From contig NZ_LMOH01000001.1 in NCBI RefSeq assembly GCF_001423245.1, positions 340,563 through 404,562 on the forward strand: 64,000 bases of DNA, read 5' to 3'. Positions 46,121 to 56,189 of this stretch are shown piece by piece. Position 1 is the stretch's first letter; every line of letters begins with the position of its first letter. The notes under the pieces were generated by a model. It did no database searches. It saw only the letters and a program-made list of their open reading frames with translations, and was not told the origin of the DNA. The position numbers and the translations under genes were made by a program. This stretch comes from Aureimonas sp. Leaf324. Lineage in GTDB: Bacteria > Pseudomonadota > Alphaproteobacteria > Rhizobiales > Rhizobiaceae.

Positions 46121-47233
46121 ATGGCCGACAAGAAGTTCTTCCAGCCGTTCGACCTCGGACCGCTTCACCTCGCGAACCGGGCCGTCATGGCGCCGCTGAC
46201 CCGCAGCCGCGCCACGAGCGACGGCGTGCCCAAGGACATGCATGTCGAATACTACCGCCAGCGCGCCGGCGCCGGCCTCATCATCTCGGAAGCCACCAAC
46301 ATCTCCGAGGAAGGGCGCGGCTACGCCTGGACGCCCGGCATCTTCAACGACCAGCAGGTCACGGCCTGGAAGAAGGTGACCGATGCGGTCCATGCCGAGG
46401 GCGGCAAGATCGTGCTGCAGCTCTGGCATGTCGGCCGGATCTCGCATCCGGACCTCCAGCCTGGCAACCGGCCCCCGGTCGCCCCCTCGGCCGTGAAGCC
46501 GAGCGGCAAGGCCTTCACCGAGGAGGGCTTCAAGGACCACGAGACGCCGCGTGCCCTTGCGGAGAGCGAGCTTCCGCGGGTGATCGAGGATTACGTGAAG
46601 GCGACGCGCAACGCGCGCGCGGCCGGCTTCGACGGCGTCGAGGTCCATTCGGCGAACGGCTATCTCCTCGACCAGTTCCTGCGCGACGGCACCAACACGC
46701 GCACCGACCGCTACGGCGGCTCGATCGAGAACCGCATGCGCTTCCCGCTTGAGGTGCTCGACGCGGTGATCGCGGCCTGGGACCATGACCACGTCGGCGT
46801 CCGCATCTCGCCGGTGACGGTGATGGGCGGTTCGAGCGAGAGCGACCAGCAGGGCTTGTTCAACGCCTATGTCGAGGAGCTGAACAAGCGCAAGCCGCTC
46901 TATCTCCACGTGATCGAGGGCCAGACCGGCGGCGACCGGAACAAGGACAACTTCGACTACGCGGCGCTTCGCCAGCGTTTCGACGGCGTCTACATGGGCA
47001 ACAACAACTACGAGCCGCAGTTCGCGATCGAGCAGATCGAAAAGGGCGAGATCGATCTGGCCTGCTTCGGCAAGCTCTTCATCTCGAACCCCGATCTCGT
47101 GACCCGCATCGAGGTCGGCGCGCCGCTCAACGAGTGGGACAACGACACGTTCTACGGCGGCGACGAGCACGGCTACACCGACTATCCCGCCCTCTCGCCG
47201 GAAGAGCGGGCGCGCTACGCGCAGGCCGCCTGA
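46121..47233 (+). CDS. Old Yellow Enzyme-family alkene reductase
   Basis: FMN-dependent NAD(P)H enzyme that reduces activated double bonds, nitro compounds or nitrate esters. The 370-residue TIM-barrel has NRAVMAPLTRSRA, QLWHVGRISHP, the substrate-binding His and Asn in VEVHSANGYL, and NTRTDRYGGSIENR, as in NemA. In E. coli nemA is controlled by NemR; no such regulator is seen here. A terminator follows directly, so it is monocistronic. Confidence 0.93.
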   Translation: MADKKFFQPFDLGPLHLANRAVMAPLTRSRATSDGVPKDMHVEYYRQRAGAGLIISEATNISEEGRGYAWTPGIFNDQQVTAWKKVTDAVHAEGGKIVLQLWHVGRISHPDLQPGNRPPVAPSAVKPSGKAFTEEGFKDHETPRALAESELPRVIEDYVKATRNARAAGFDGVEVHSANGYLLDQFLRDGTNTRTDRYGGSIENRMRFPLEVLDAVIAAWDHDHVGVRISPVTVMGGSSESDQQGLFNAYVEELNKRKPLYLHVIEGQTGGDRNKDNFDYAALRQRFDGVYMGNNNYEPQFAIEQIEKGEIDLACFGKLFISNPDLVTRIEVGAPLNEWDNDTFYGGDEHGYTDYPALSPEERARYAQAA

Positions 47234-47247
47234 TTTGCTGCTTTGAG

Positions 47248-47274
47248 AGGCCGGGCGAAATGCCCGGCCTTTTC
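47248..47274 (+). terminator. Rho-independent terminator after the alkene reductase gene
   Basis: GGCCGGGC and GCCCGGCC form an 8-bp stem with a 5-base loop, followed by TTTT. It lies 15 bases after the stop codon. Confidence 0.88.
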
Positions 47275-47342
47275 AGTTTCGATCAGCGTTCCGCATCGAT
47301 CGCATTGCGAAAAAGAATGGGCGAGGGCGCGTCGGCTCGATT

Positions 47343-49460
47343 ATGGTCGCCCCTATGAACCAGCACGTCCAGACCCGCAAGGGCTATACCGCCTGTCCGC
47401 ACGACTGCCCGTCGACCTGCGCTCTCGAGGTCGAGATCATCGACGAGCGCACGATCGGCCGCGTGCGCGGCGCCGAGGACAACAGCTACACCGCGGGCGT
47501 GATCTGCGCCAAGGTCGCGCGATATGCCGAGCGCGTGCACCATCCCGATCGCCTGCTGAAGCCGCTGCAGCGCGTGGGTGCCAAGGGGGCGGGCGGCTGG
47601 CGCGAGATCGGCTGGGATGACGCGCTCGATCTCGTGGCCGAAAAGTTCCTGCAGGCGGAAGCGCGATACGGGTCCGAGGCGGTCTGGCCGTACTACTATG
47701 CCGGCACGATGGGGCTGGTGCAGCGCGACGGCATCAACCGTCTGCGTCACGCCAAGCGCTACTCCGGCGAGTTCGACACGATCTGCACCAACACGGCCTG
47801 GACCGGCTTCGTTGCCGGGACCGGCAAGCTCGCAGGCGTCGATCCGCGCGAGATGGCAAAGTCCGACTGCGTCGTGATCTGGGGCACCAATGCGGTCGCG
47901 ACGCAGGTCAACGTCATGACCCATGCGGTGCGCGCGCGGAAAGAGCGCGGCGCGCCGATCGTCGTGATCGACATCTACGACAACCCGACGATGAAGCAGG
48001 CGGACATCGCCCTGAAGCTTCGGCCCGGCACGGACGGCGCGCTCGCCTGCGCGCTCATGCACATCGCCTTCCGAGACGGGACGGCGGATCGCGCCTATCT
48101 CGATCGCTACGGTGACGATCCCACGGGGCTCGAGGCGCATCTCGCCAGCCGCACGCCGGAATGGGCGAGCGGGATCACGGGGCTGACGGTCGCCGAGATC
48201 GAACGCTTTGCGGCCCTCATCGGGCGCACGCCCCGCACGTTCTTCCGGCTCGGCTACGGCTTCTCGCGCCAGCGCAACGGGGCCGTTGCCATGCACGCCG
48301 CGCTGTCGGTGCCCACCGTCTACGGCCACTGGCAGCACGAGGGCGGCGGCGCCTTCCACAACAACGGTGCCCTCTGGCGCTTCGACAAGGCGCTGATCGA
48401 GGGGCTCGGCGATCTCGACCATTCGATTCGCCATCTCGACCAGTCGCGGATCGGCGCGGTCCTGACCGGCGATGCCGGGGCGCTCGCGGGCGGCCCGCCG
48501 GTGACGGCGATGCTCGTGCAGAACACCAACCCCGCCAATGTCGCGCCCGAGCAGCGAGACGTCGTGCGCGGCTTGATGCGGGATGACCTCTTCGTCGCCG
48601 TCCATGAGCAGTTCATGACGGACACGGCGAAGCTCGCCGACCTCGTGCTGCCTGCCGCGACCTCGATGGAATACGACGACATCTATCGGGGCGGCGGGCA
48701 GAGCCACATTCTGTTCGGCCCAAAGCTCATCGAGCATCCCGACACGGTGCGGACCAATCACTTCGTCATCGAGGAACTGGCCAAACGGCTCGGCGTCGCC
48801 GACCGACCGGGCTTCGGGATGACCGAACGCGAGTTGATCGACGATCTCCTGGTCCGCAGCGGCTACGAGGGCCTCGCGTCGCTGGAGCGCGATCGCTGGC
48901 TGGACGTGCAGCCGGACTTTGCCGAGGCGCATTACCTCGACGGGTTCGCAGCGCCCGGCGGCAAGTTCCGCTTCCGTGTGGACTGGGCTGGCCTCGTCGC
49001 CCCGAACCGGCCGCCGCCGTCGATGGGCCTGCTCGGCCCCGTCGAACGGCTTCCGAGCTTTCCCGACCATGCCGACCTGATCGAGGATACGGACGCTGAG
49101 CATCCCTACCGGCTGGCGACCCCGCCCGCACGGCAGTTCCTCAACTCATCTTTTGCCGAGACGGAAGGATCCCGCAAGCGCGAGGGGCGGCCGGAATTGC
49201 GGATGCACCCGGACGATGCCGCACGTGAAGGCGTGACGGACGGTCAGCGGGTCGAGATCGGCAACGCCCGAGGCGAGATCGTGCTGCCGGTCAAGATCGA
49301 CGCGGGCACCAAACCCGGCGTCCTGATCCACGAAGGCCTTTGGCCGAACGGCGCGTTCGAACGCGGCGAGGGGATCAACGTCCTGACCGGAGCCGACCCG
49401 GCGGCGCCCTTCGGCGGCGCGGCCTTCCACGACAACAAGGTCTGGATACGCCCCGTCTGA
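47343..49460 (+). CDS. Molybdopterin oxidoreductase (DMSO-reductase superfamily)
   Basis: A 705-residue molybdenum enzyme. The N-terminus binds a 4Fe-4S cluster through Cys18, Cys22, Cys26 and Cys55 (CPHDCPSTC and GVICAK). The predicted molybdenum ligand is Cys148 in ICTNTAWTG. The cofactor-binding C-terminal domain has GQRVEIGNARGEI. There is no twin-arginine signal, so it works in the cytoplasm, and no partner subunit lies nearby. The substrate is unknown; formate, polysulfide or sulfoxide cannot be told apart. The second ATG at 47355 is also possible. It converges on purN. Confidence 0.88.
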   Translation: MVAPMNQHVQTRKGYTACPHDCPSTCALEVEIIDERTIGRVRGAEDNSYTAGVICAKVARYAERVHHPDRLLKPLQRVGAKGAGGWREIGWDDALDLVAEKFLQAEARYGSEAVWPYYYAGTMGLVQRDGINRLRHAKRYSGEFDTICTNTAWTGFVAGTGKLAGVDPREMAKSDCVVIWGTNAVATQVNVMTHAVRARKERGAPIVVIDIYDNPTMKQADIALKLRPGTDGALACALMHIAFRDGTADRAYLDRYGDDPTGLEAHLASRTPEWASGITGLTVAEIERFAALIGRTPRTFFRLGYGFSRQRNGAVAMHAALSVPTVYGHWQHEGGGAFHNNGALWRFDKALIEGLGDLDHSIRHLDQSRIGAVLTGDAGALAGGPPVTAMLVQNTNPANVAPEQRDVVRGLMRDDLFVAVHEQFMTDTAKLADLVLPAATSMEYDDIYRGGGQSHILFGPKLIEHPDTVRTNHFVIEELAKRLGVADRPGFGMTERELIDDLLVRSGYEGLASLERDRWLDVQPDFAEAHYLDGFAAPGGKFRFRVDWAGLVAPNRPPPSMGLLGPVERLPSFPDHADLIEDTDAEHPYRLATPPARQFLNSSFAETEGSRKREGRPELRMHPDDAAREGVTDGQRVEIGNARGEIVLPVKIDAGTKPGVLIHEGLWPNGAFERGEGINVLTGADPAAPFGGAAFHDNKVWIRPV

Positions 49461-49465
49461 CGGAG

Positions 49466-49484
49466 GGCCGCAGCACCTGCGGCC
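49466..49484. terminator. Hairpin between convergent molybdenum enzyme and purN genes
   Basis: GGCCGCAG and CTGCGGCC make a perfect 8-bp stem with a 3-base loop in the 54-base gap. No T-run follows on either strand, so it is a weak candidate for a shared terminator. Confidence 0.4.
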
Positions 49485-49514
49485 TAATCAAGCTCTCTGT
49501 CCGGTGTTCGAGCG

Positions 49515-50204
49515 TCAGGACTCGCGGCCGTCGGGCGCGACAAGCACCGTCGGTGATGCCGGGCGCGGCGTCCCGCTGCGCGTTTCCGCTATGACCGCAC
49601 GGCCGCCGTCCTGACGCACGGTGCCCTCGGCGACGAGGCGAAGCGCATGCGGATACAGGCGGTGTTCGGCCCGCAGCAGCCGGTTGGCGAGGGTGTCGGG
49701 CGTGTCGCCGCGCTCCACCGTGATCGCGGCCTGCGCGATGATCGGGCCTTCGTCCATGTCGTCCGTCACGAAGTGCACGGTGCATCCGTGGATGCGCATG
49801 CCCGCCTCCAGCACACGCTCGTGCGTGTGCAGCCCCGGAAAGAGCGGCAGGAGGGACGGATGGATGTTGATCATCCGCCCGGCGTAGTGCCCGACGAAAA
49901 GCGGCGTCAGCAACCGCATGTAACCCGCCAGGCAGATGATGTCGGGGCGGTAGGCATCGAGCTGTTCGATCAGTGCCCGTTCGTGGGCCGCTCGATCGGG
50001 GAAGAGCCGCTGGTCGACCCCCTCGGCCGGAATGCCGTAACGTGCGGCGGTCGCAAGGCCGCCGGCGTCCGGCTTGTTCGAGAGGACCGCGACGATCTCG
50101 GCCGGGTAGGACGGGTCCATGGCCGCGCCGATCAGTGCGCTCATGTTGGAGCCGCGTCCCGAGATCAGGACAGCGACCCGCTTGCGTGCGGCTTCCTCGC
50201 TCAC
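49515..50204 (-). CDS. purN: Phosphoribosylglycinamide formyltransferase
   Basis: Third step of purine synthesis, using 10-formyltetrahydrofolate. The 229-residue protein has [14 protein letters not shown] for the ribonucleotide and the active-site residues in [13 protein letters not shown] and DDMDEGPII. The C-terminus is about 15 residues longer than in E. coli and looks disordered. It starts at a GTG that overlaps the purM stop (GTGA), giving translational coupling. Confidence 0.96.
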   Translation of the reverse strand: MSEEAARKRVAVLISGRGSNMSALIGAAMDPSYPAEIVAVLSNKPDAGGLATAARYGIPAEGVDQRLFPDRAAHERALIEQLDAYRPDIICLAGYMRLLTPLFVGHYAGRMINIHPSLLPLFPGLHTHERVLEAGMRIHGCTVHFVTDDMDEGPIIAQAAITVERGDTPDTLANRLLRAEHRLYPHALRLVAEGTVRQDGGRAVIAETRSGTPRPASPTVLVAPDGRES

Positions 50205-51274
50205 AGCGCGAGCTGCCCGTTGAAGGTGACCGCCGCCTCGGCCTCGCGCGGAAGGATGCGGCCGAGCGGGACCACCGTCTCGCCCTCGCTCTGCAGGATC
50301 GCGGCGACCGCAGCGGCTTCCGCCTCGCTCACCACGACGATCATGCCGACGCCGCAGTTGAAGGTGCGCAGCATCTCGGCCTCGGCGATGCCGCCCTCGC
50401 TGGCAAGCCAGGAGAAGACCGGCGGGACCGGAATGGCGTGGAGGTCGAGATCGGCGCGCAGATGCTCCGGCAGCACGCGCGGAATGTTTTCGGGGAACCC
50501 GCCGCCCGTGATGTGGGCCAGCGCCTTGATGCCGTCGCCCTCGCGGATCGCAGCCAGCAGCGGCTTCACGTAGATACGCGTCGGAGCGATCAGGACCTCG
50601 GCGAGGCTGCGGCCCTCAGCTTCGAAGGGAGCCGGGGCGTCGTAGCGCGCGCCGGCCTTCTCCACCACGCGGCGGACGAGCGAATAGCCGTTGGAATGCA
50701 CGCCGGACGATACGAGCCCGAGGATCACGTCGCCGGACGCGAGTTCGCCGCTCGGCAAGAGGCGTCCGCGCTCGGCGGCGCCCACCGCGAAGCCTGCCAG
50801 ATCATAGTCCTTCTCGGCGTAGAGACCCGGCATTTCGGCCGTCTCGCCGCCGATCAACGCGCAGCCCGCCTGGCGGCAGCCCTCGGCAATGCCGGCGACG
50901 ATCGCCTCGCCCTGCGCCGGGTCGAGCTTCCCGGTCGCGAAATAGTCGAGGAAGAACAGCGGTTCGGCGCCCTGAACCACGAGATCGTTGACGCACATCG
51001 CCACGAGGTCGATGCCGATCGTGTCGTGCAGGCCGGTGTCGATCGCGATCTTGAGCTTGGTGCCGACCCCGTCGTTGGCGGCCACCAGTACCGGATCGGT
51101 GAAGCCCGCAGCCTTCAGGTCGAACAGCCCGCCAAAACCGCCGATCTCGCCGTCGGCGCCGGGCCGGCGGGTCGATCGCACCAACGGCTTGATGCGTTGC
51201 ACCAGTTCGTTGCCCGCGTCGATGTCGACGCCGGCTGCGGCATAGGTCAAACCGGTCTTGGGATCAGCGGTCAT
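50201..51274 (-). CDS. purM: Phosphoribosylformylglycinamidine cyclo-ligase
   Basis: Fifth step of purine synthesis (AIR synthetase). The 357-residue protein starts [19 protein letters not shown] and has [26 protein letters not shown] and [15 protein letters not shown], all typical of PurM. purM-purN is the standard operon. It lies 87 bases from the GFA-type gene upstream on the same strand. Confidence 0.97.
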   Translation of the reverse strand: MTADPKTGLTYAAAGVDIDAGNELVQRIKPLVRSTRRPGADGEIGGFGGLFDLKAAGFTDPVLVAANDGVGTKLKIAIDTGLHDTIGIDLVAMCVNDLVVQGAEPLFFLDYFATGKLDPAQGEAIVAGIAEGCRQAGCALIGGETAEMPGLYAEKDYDLAGFAVGAAERGRLLPSGELASGDVILGLVSSGVHSNGYSLVRRVVEKAGARYDAPAPFEAEGRSLAEVLIAPTRIYVKPLLAAIREGDGIKALAHITGGGFPENIPRVLPEHLRADLDLHAIPVPPVFSWLASEGGIAEAEMLRTFNCGVGMIVVVSEAEAAAVAAILQSEGETVVPLGRILPREAEAAVTFNGQLAL

Positions 51275-51361
51275 GGCAGGGCCCTCTTTGGGTCGCGAGT
51301 TCGCATGATCGGACTATGCGGGCAAGACGCGTGGGTCCTCGAATGTCGAGTTTTGAGCCGC

Positions 51362-51784
51362 CTAAGCCGCAAGAATCGATGGAAAGTCGTCGGGCTCGGG
51401 AAACGTCTCGAAACTGAACGCCGCCGGCGTGCGAACCCACGGCAGCTTTTCGGCGGTGCAGGTTTCCATGAACGGCTCGAGTGGCACCGAGGCGTCGAGC
51501 ATCGGCGCGCGGACGTTGATAAAATCGTCCATGCCCTCGGGGCGGGTGAAGGCCCATGTGAGGCAGTACGCGCAGAAATCGTGCTTCGGCCCGCCGTGCA
51601 GGCCCCCAATGGCCGTCTCGCCGGCCAGGACGGCGAAGCTTACGGCCGGGAACAGGGCCGAGAGCGAGAAGGCGCTCGCCGTCATTTTCTGGCACCCAGT
51701 GCAGTGGCAGGCCATCGTTACGAGCGGCTTTCCTCGCACGGCGATCCGCAACCGGCCGCACCGGCAAACCCCGTTGGTTTCCAT
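51362..51784 (-). CDS. GFA-type zinc protein (glutathione-dependent formaldehyde-activating family)
   Basis: A 140-residue protein with the full zinc pattern of the GFA/CENP-V fold: Cys7 and Cys9 (CRCG), Cys26, Cys28 and Cys31 (CHCTGC), and Cys71 and Cys74 (CAYC). The founder was proposed to help glutathione trap formaldehyde, a role later questioned; most members have no known substrate. It lies upstream of purM on the same strand, in a place where related genomes usually have only the purM promoter. Confidence 0.87.
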   Translation of the reverse strand: METNGVCRCGRLRIAVRGKPLVTMACHCTGCQKMTASAFSLSALFPAVSFAVLAGETAIGGLHGGPKHDFCAYCLTWAFTRPEGMDDFINVRAPMLDASVPLEPFMETCTAEKLPWVRTPAAFSFETFPEPDDFPSILAA

Positions 51785-51900
51785 CCCGTCCGCGACTCCC
51801 TACTGCCTCATCGACCCTTGACCGGTTTCGGCGGGCCTGCCTATCTCGATTTCGTTCGCGCGCGCCCGAAATATCCCGCACGTGCGAACGGAGGAATGAC

Positions 51901-53073
51901 ATGGTCCGCGATCGTAGCCGACTTCTCAAGCGTCAGGTCCTGTTCTGGAGCCTCGCCGCGGTCGGGGTGGTCCTGTTTCTCTGGCTGTTCCGCGGCATCC
52001 TTCTGCCCTTCGTGCTGGGCATGGTGATGGCCTATTTCCTCGATCCGATCGCCGACTGGCTAGTGCGGCGGGGCATGTCGCGGCTGGCCGCCAGCATCGT
52101 CATTCTCGTCACGTTCGTGATCCTGATCGCCTTGGTCCTCCTCGTGCTCGTCCCGGTCATCGGCGGCCAGATCGCAGGCTTCGTCGCCCGACTGCCGCAG
52201 TATCTCGGTCGCCTCCAGGAACTGGCCGACGATCTACGGCAAGGGCCGCTCTCGCGTTTCATCGAGAACGACCAGCAGTCGGTGCAGCAGGATTTCCAGG
52301 CGCTGGTCCGTCAGCTCTCGGGCTTCGTGACGTCCTTCGTCTCGTCGCTGTGGACGTCCAGCCTTGCGGTCGTGAACTTCCTGTCGCTCTTCGTCGTCAC
52401 GCCGGTCGTCGCCTTCTACCTCCTGCTCGACTGGGACCGGATGATCGACAAGACCGACGCGCTGGTGCCGCGCCAGCACGTCGCGACCGTGCGGCGCCTG
52501 GCGCGTGAGATCGATCGGTCGGTCGCGGGCTTCGTGCGCGGGCAGGGCAGCGTCTGCCTGATTCTCGGCACCTATTACGCGGTCGGCCTGACGCTCGTCG
52601 GGCTCAATTTCGGCCTTCTCATCGGCTTCTTCGCCGGCGTGATCTCGTTCGTCCCCTATGTCGGCTCGGCGGTCGGCCTTGTGATCGCGCTCGGCGTCGC
52701 ACTGGTCCAGTTCTCGCCGGACTGGGTCTGGGTGGCGGCGGCCGCCGGCGTCTTCTTTTCCGGCCAGTTCATCGAGGGCAACATCCTCCAGCCGAAGCTC
52801 GTCGGCGCGTCCGTCGGGCTCCATCCGGTGTGGCTGATGTTCGCGCTGTTTGCCTTCGGCGCGATCTTCGGCTTCGTCGGGCTTCTGATCGCCGTGCCGG
52901 CGGCGGCGGCGGTCGGCGTGCTCGTCCGCTTCGCCCTGCAGAAGTATCTGGAAAGCGAGATGTATTTCGGCCGTGAGATCGTCGCGACGCCGCAGCCGAT
53001 CCAGATCGAAGGCGACGGGCTCAACGCCGCCCTTCGCAGCCAGTTCGACCCGCGCGGCGGCAAGGCTGACTGA
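51901..53073 (+). CDS. perM: AI-2E family transporter (PerM-like)
   Basis: A 390-residue membrane protein with about eight membrane segments (for example LLPFVLGMVMAYFLDPIADWL) and the family motif ISFVPYVGSAVGL. The AI-2E family is named after the proposed autoinducer exporter TqsA, but other members act as Na+/H+ antiporters, so the substrate is unknown. It leads the perM-hdaA-ppk-ppx series and is divergent from the GFA-purM side. hdaA starts 4 bases after its stop. Confidence 0.9.
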   Translation: MVRDRSRLLKRQVLFWSLAAVGVVLFLWLFRGILLPFVLGMVMAYFLDPIADWLVRRGMSRLAASIVILVTFVILIALVLLVLVPVIGGQIAGFVARLPQYLGRLQELADDLRQGPLSRFIENDQQSVQQDFQALVRQLSGFVTSFVSSLWTSSLAVVNFLSLFVVTPVVAFYLLLDWDRMIDKTDALVPRQHVATVRRLAREIDRSVAGFVRGQGSVCLILGTYYAVGLTLVGLNFGLLIGFFAGVISFVPYVGSAVGLVIALGVALVQFSPDWVWVAAAAGVFFSGQFIEGNILQPKLVGASVGLHPVWLMFALFAFGAIFGFVGLLIAVPAAAAVGVLVRFALQKYLESEMYFGREIVATPQPIQIEGDGLNAALRSQFDPRGGKAD

Positions 53074-53077
53074 GCGG

Positions 53078-53761
53078 ATGCGCAGGCCCCAGCAACTGCC
53101 GCTGGACCTTCCGGCGCGCTCGTCCATGGCGCGCGACGACCTGATGGTCGGGTCGGCCAACGCACTCGCAGTGGAGGCGATCGACCGCTGGCCCGACTGG
53201 CCGCATCCGGTCGTCTTGATCTCGGGACCGCCCGGTTCCGGCAAGACGCATCTTGCCTCGGCCTGGCGCGAGATGTCCGGCGCCACCGTCTGGCCGGATG
53301 ACGCGTTCGATCCGGCGGCTTCGCGCCCTCCGTTCGCAGCCTTGGTCGAGGACATCGATCGCAAGAACCACGACGAACCGGCGCTGTTCGCCCTTTTGAA
53401 TGCCGCGCGGCTCGGCGGCGGCACTGTCCTCCTGACCTCGCGTCTGCCGGCAGGCGCGCTCGACGTGAAGCTTCCCGATCTCCGCTCGCGTCTGCGGGCC
53501 GCGACTGCGGTCGAGTTGCGCGCGCCGGACGAATCTCTTCTCGTCGGGGTCATCATGAAAGTCGCCGCCGATCGTCAAATCGAGCTCGATCCGCGCGTCG
53601 TCGAATTCGCGCTGCCACGCATGGAGCGCTCATTCGAGGCGGCCTCCGACTTCGTGCGGCGGCTCGATCAGGCCTCGCTCGCCGGCAAGCTTCGGATCGG
53701 GCGCTCGCTGGCGCAGCGAATCCTCGAAGAAATGGCATTGGAAACGAATCGAGCGTCATGA
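53078..53761 (+). CDS. hdaA: DnaA-inactivating regulator HdaA
   Basis: DnaA-like ATPase that, with the sliding clamp, promotes hydrolysis of DnaA-bound ATP and stops re-initiation. The 227-residue protein has an N-terminal clamp-binding motif QLPLDL (6-11) and Walker A GPPGSGKT (50-57). It lacks the DNA-binding domain of DnaA. The Walker B region is VEDIDR. Start ATG 53078 is fixed by the clamp motif, which sits at the extreme N-terminus in Hda proteins. This is its usual place before ppk in rhizobia. Confidence 0.9.
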   Translation: MRRPQQLPLDLPARSSMARDDLMVGSANALAVEAIDRWPDWPHPVVLISGPPGSGKTHLASAWREMSGATVWPDDAFDPAASRPPFAALVEDIDRKNHDEPALFALLNAARLGGGTVLLTSRLPAGALDVKLPDLRSRLRAATAVELRAPDESLLVGVIMKVAADRQIELDPRVVEFALPRMERSFEAASDFVRRLDQASLAGKLRIGRSLAQRILEEMALETNRAS

Positions 53762-53825
53762 AACAGTCGCGCGGCCCCGCTAAGCGACCGTGACCCCCGT
53801 GCGTTCCGAACCGACAGAGCATCCG

Positions 53826-56189
53826 ATGAGCGAGACCAGCGCGACCGACCAGCCCAAGCCCAGCCGTCCGGCGACCCGCCGCAGGGGCCCGTCGCGCGAT
53901 GCGGTTCGCGCCAAAGGCGGGGCGGAGGCTGTTGCGGATGCGGACATGGACGTCGAGGTCGAAAGCGACGAGCCGGAGCCGGATCAGCCCCTGATGGAGG
54001 CTGTCGGCATCCTGCCGGCCCCCGTGCCTCCGGTGCAGGTGCCGACGGTCGAGGAGCTTCCGGCCGACCGCTACGTGAACCGCGAGGTGTCCTGGCTGCA
54101 GTTCAATCGCCGGGTGCTGGAAGAGTCGCAGAACCTCAACCATCCGCTGCTGGAGCGCGTGCGCTTCCTGTCGATCTCGGCCGGCAACCTCGACGAGTTC
54201 TTCATGGTGCGCGTCGCCGGTCTCGCGGGGCAGGTGCGCGCGAGCCTTTCGGTCCGCAGCGACGACGGCCTCCTGCCGCAGGAGCAGCTGGACCGGGTTC
54301 TGACGGAGGTCGGTCAGCTGCAGGAGGAGCAGCAGGCCTCGCTCGCGGAGTTGGTGAAGGCGCTGCGCGCCGAGAACATCCTGATCGTCGGCGCGGGCGA
54401 GCTGAAGAAGGACGACCGCGTCTGGCTGGAGCGCCACTTCGACGAGGCGATCTTCCCGGTGCTGACGCCGCTGTCGGTTGATCCGGCGCACCCGTTCCCG
54501 TTCATCCCGAACCTCGGGTTCTCGATGGCGCTGTCGCTGATCCGCGAGCGCGATTCGCAGACCATGAACGCGCTTCTTCGCCTGCCGACGGCGCTTCAGC
54601 GCTTCGTCGAGATGCCACTGACGGAGGCCGGCGTTGCGCGATTCGTGCCGCTGGAAAGCGTCGTCGCGCTGTTCATTTCCAAGCTCTTCCCGGGATACCG
54701 GGTGCGCGGGCAGGGCACGTTCCGCATCATCCGCGACTCGGACATCGAGGTCGAGGAAGAGGCCGAAGACCTCGTCCGCACCTTCGAGAGCGCCCTCAAG
54801 CGCCGTCGCCGCGGATCGGTGATCCGGATCGAGTTCGACCACGTGATGCCGGAAGGGCTGCGCAACTTCGTCGCCAGCGAACTCAACGTATCCGAGTCGC
54901 GCGTCTCGATCATGGACGGCATGCTGGCGCTCGACGCGGTGTCCCAGATCGTCAAGCTGCCGCGGGACGACCTGAAGTTCTCGCCTTATATCCCGCGCTT
55001 CCCCGAACGGATTCGCGAACACAACGGCGATTGCTTCGCGGCCATCCGCGAGAAGGACATCGTCGTCCACCACCCCTACGAATCGTTCGACGTGGTCGTG
55101 CAGTTCCTGCGGCAGGCCGCGTTCGACCCGAACGTCGTCGCCATCAAACAGACGCTCTACCGGACCTCGAACGACTCACCGATCGTGCGCGCGCTGATCG
55201 ACGCGGCGGAAGCCGGAAAGTCGGTCACGGCGCTGGTCGAGCTCAAGGCGCGCTTCGACGAGGAAGCCAACATCAAATGGGCGCGCGATCTCGAGCGTGC
55301 CGGCGTTCAGGTCGTCTTCGGCTTCATCGAGAAGAAGACCCACTCCAAGCTTTCGCTCGTCGTGCGCCGCGAGGAGGGGAAGATCGTGTCCTTCTGCCAT
55401 ATCGGCACGGGCAACTATCACCCGATCACGGCCAAGATCTATACGGACCTGTCCTACTTCACGGCCGATCCGGACATCGCGCACGACGTCTCGCTGATCT
55501 TCAACTACATCACCGGCTATGCCGAGCCGACGGATCTGCGCAAGATTGCCATCTCGCCGCTCACCTTGCGCAAGCGCATCCTGCAGATGATCGACGAGGA
55601 GATCGCGCACGAGAAGGCGGGGCGTCAGGGCCAGATCTGGTTCAAGATGAACTCGCTGGTCGATCCGCAGATCATCGACGCGCTCTACCGGGCAAGCCAG
55701 GCGGGGGTCGAGATCGATCTCGTGGTGCGCGGTATCTGCTGCCTGAAGCCCCGCGTGCCCGGCCTGTCGGACAATATCCGCGTGAAGTCGATCGTCGGCC
55801 GCTTCCTGGAGCACAGCCGCATCTTCTGCTTCGGCGCCGGCCATGGCTTGCCTTCGGAAAAGGCGATCGTCTACATGGGTTCCGCCGACATGATGCCCCG
55901 AAATCTGGATCGGCGGGTCGAAACGCTGGTGCCCATCACGACGCCCACCGTCCACAGCCAGGTCCTCTCGCAGATCATGCTGGCCAACATCCTGGACAAC
56001 CAGCAGAGTTGGTCGGTTCTCTCCGATGGAACCTCGCGGCGGATCGCGCCGTCGGAGGGTGAGCAGCCGTTCAACGCCCAGCGCTATTTCATGACCAATC
56101 CAAGCCTGTCGGGACGCGGAAAGGCCCTGAAGACGAATGCTCCCAAGCTCATCGCGAGACAACGTGCGGAGCATTCCCGCTTCGACTGA
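53826..56189 (+). CDS. ppk1: Polyphosphate kinase 1
   Basis: Membrane-associated enzyme that builds polyphosphate from ATP. The 787-residue protein has the N domain ([18 protein letters not shown]), the head domain and the catalytic domains, with the conserved His506 in KKTHSKLS and His525 in [10 protein letters not shown]. About 80 disordered residues rich in Pro, Ala and acid precede the N domain. ATG 53826 is chosen; a GTG at 53790 is in frame. The ppx start overlaps its 3' end, so synthesis and breakdown of polyphosphate are coupled. Confidence 0.95.
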   Translation: MSETSATDQPKPSRPATRRRGPSRDAVRAKGGAEAVADADMDVEVESDEPEPDQPLMEAVGILPAPVPPVQVPTVEELPADRYVNREVSWLQFNRRVLEESQNLNHPLLERVRFLSISAGNLDEFFMVRVAGLAGQVRASLSVRSDDGLLPQEQLDRVLTEVGQLQEEQQASLAELVKALRAENILIVGAGELKKDDRVWLERHFDEAIFPVLTPLSVDPAHPFPFIPNLGFSMALSLIRERDSQTMNALLRLPTALQRFVEMPLTEAGVARFVPLESVVALFISKLFPGYRVRGQGTFRIIRDSDIEVEEEAEDLVRTFESALKRRRRGSVIRIEFDHVMPEGLRNFVASELNVSESRVSIMDGMLALDAVSQIVKLPRDDLKFSPYIPRFPERIREHNGDCFAAIREKDIVVHHPYESFDVVVQFLRQAAFDPNVVAIKQTLYRTSNDSPIVRALIDAAEAGKSVTALVELKARFDEEANIKWARDLERAGVQVVFGFIEKKTHSKLSLVVRREEGKIVSFCHIGTGNYHPITAKIYTDLSYFTADPDIAHDVSLIFNYITGYAEPTDLRKIAISPLTLRKRILQMIDEEIAHEKAGRQGQIWFKMNSLVDPQIIDALYRASQAGVEIDLVVRGICCLKPRVPGLSDNIRVKSIVGRFLEHSRIFCFGAGHGLPSEKAIVYMGSADMMPRNLDRRVETLVPITTPTVHSQVLSQIMLANILDNQQSWSVLSDGTSRRIAPSEGEQPFNAQRYFMTNPSLSGRGKALKTNAPKLIARQRAEHSRFD

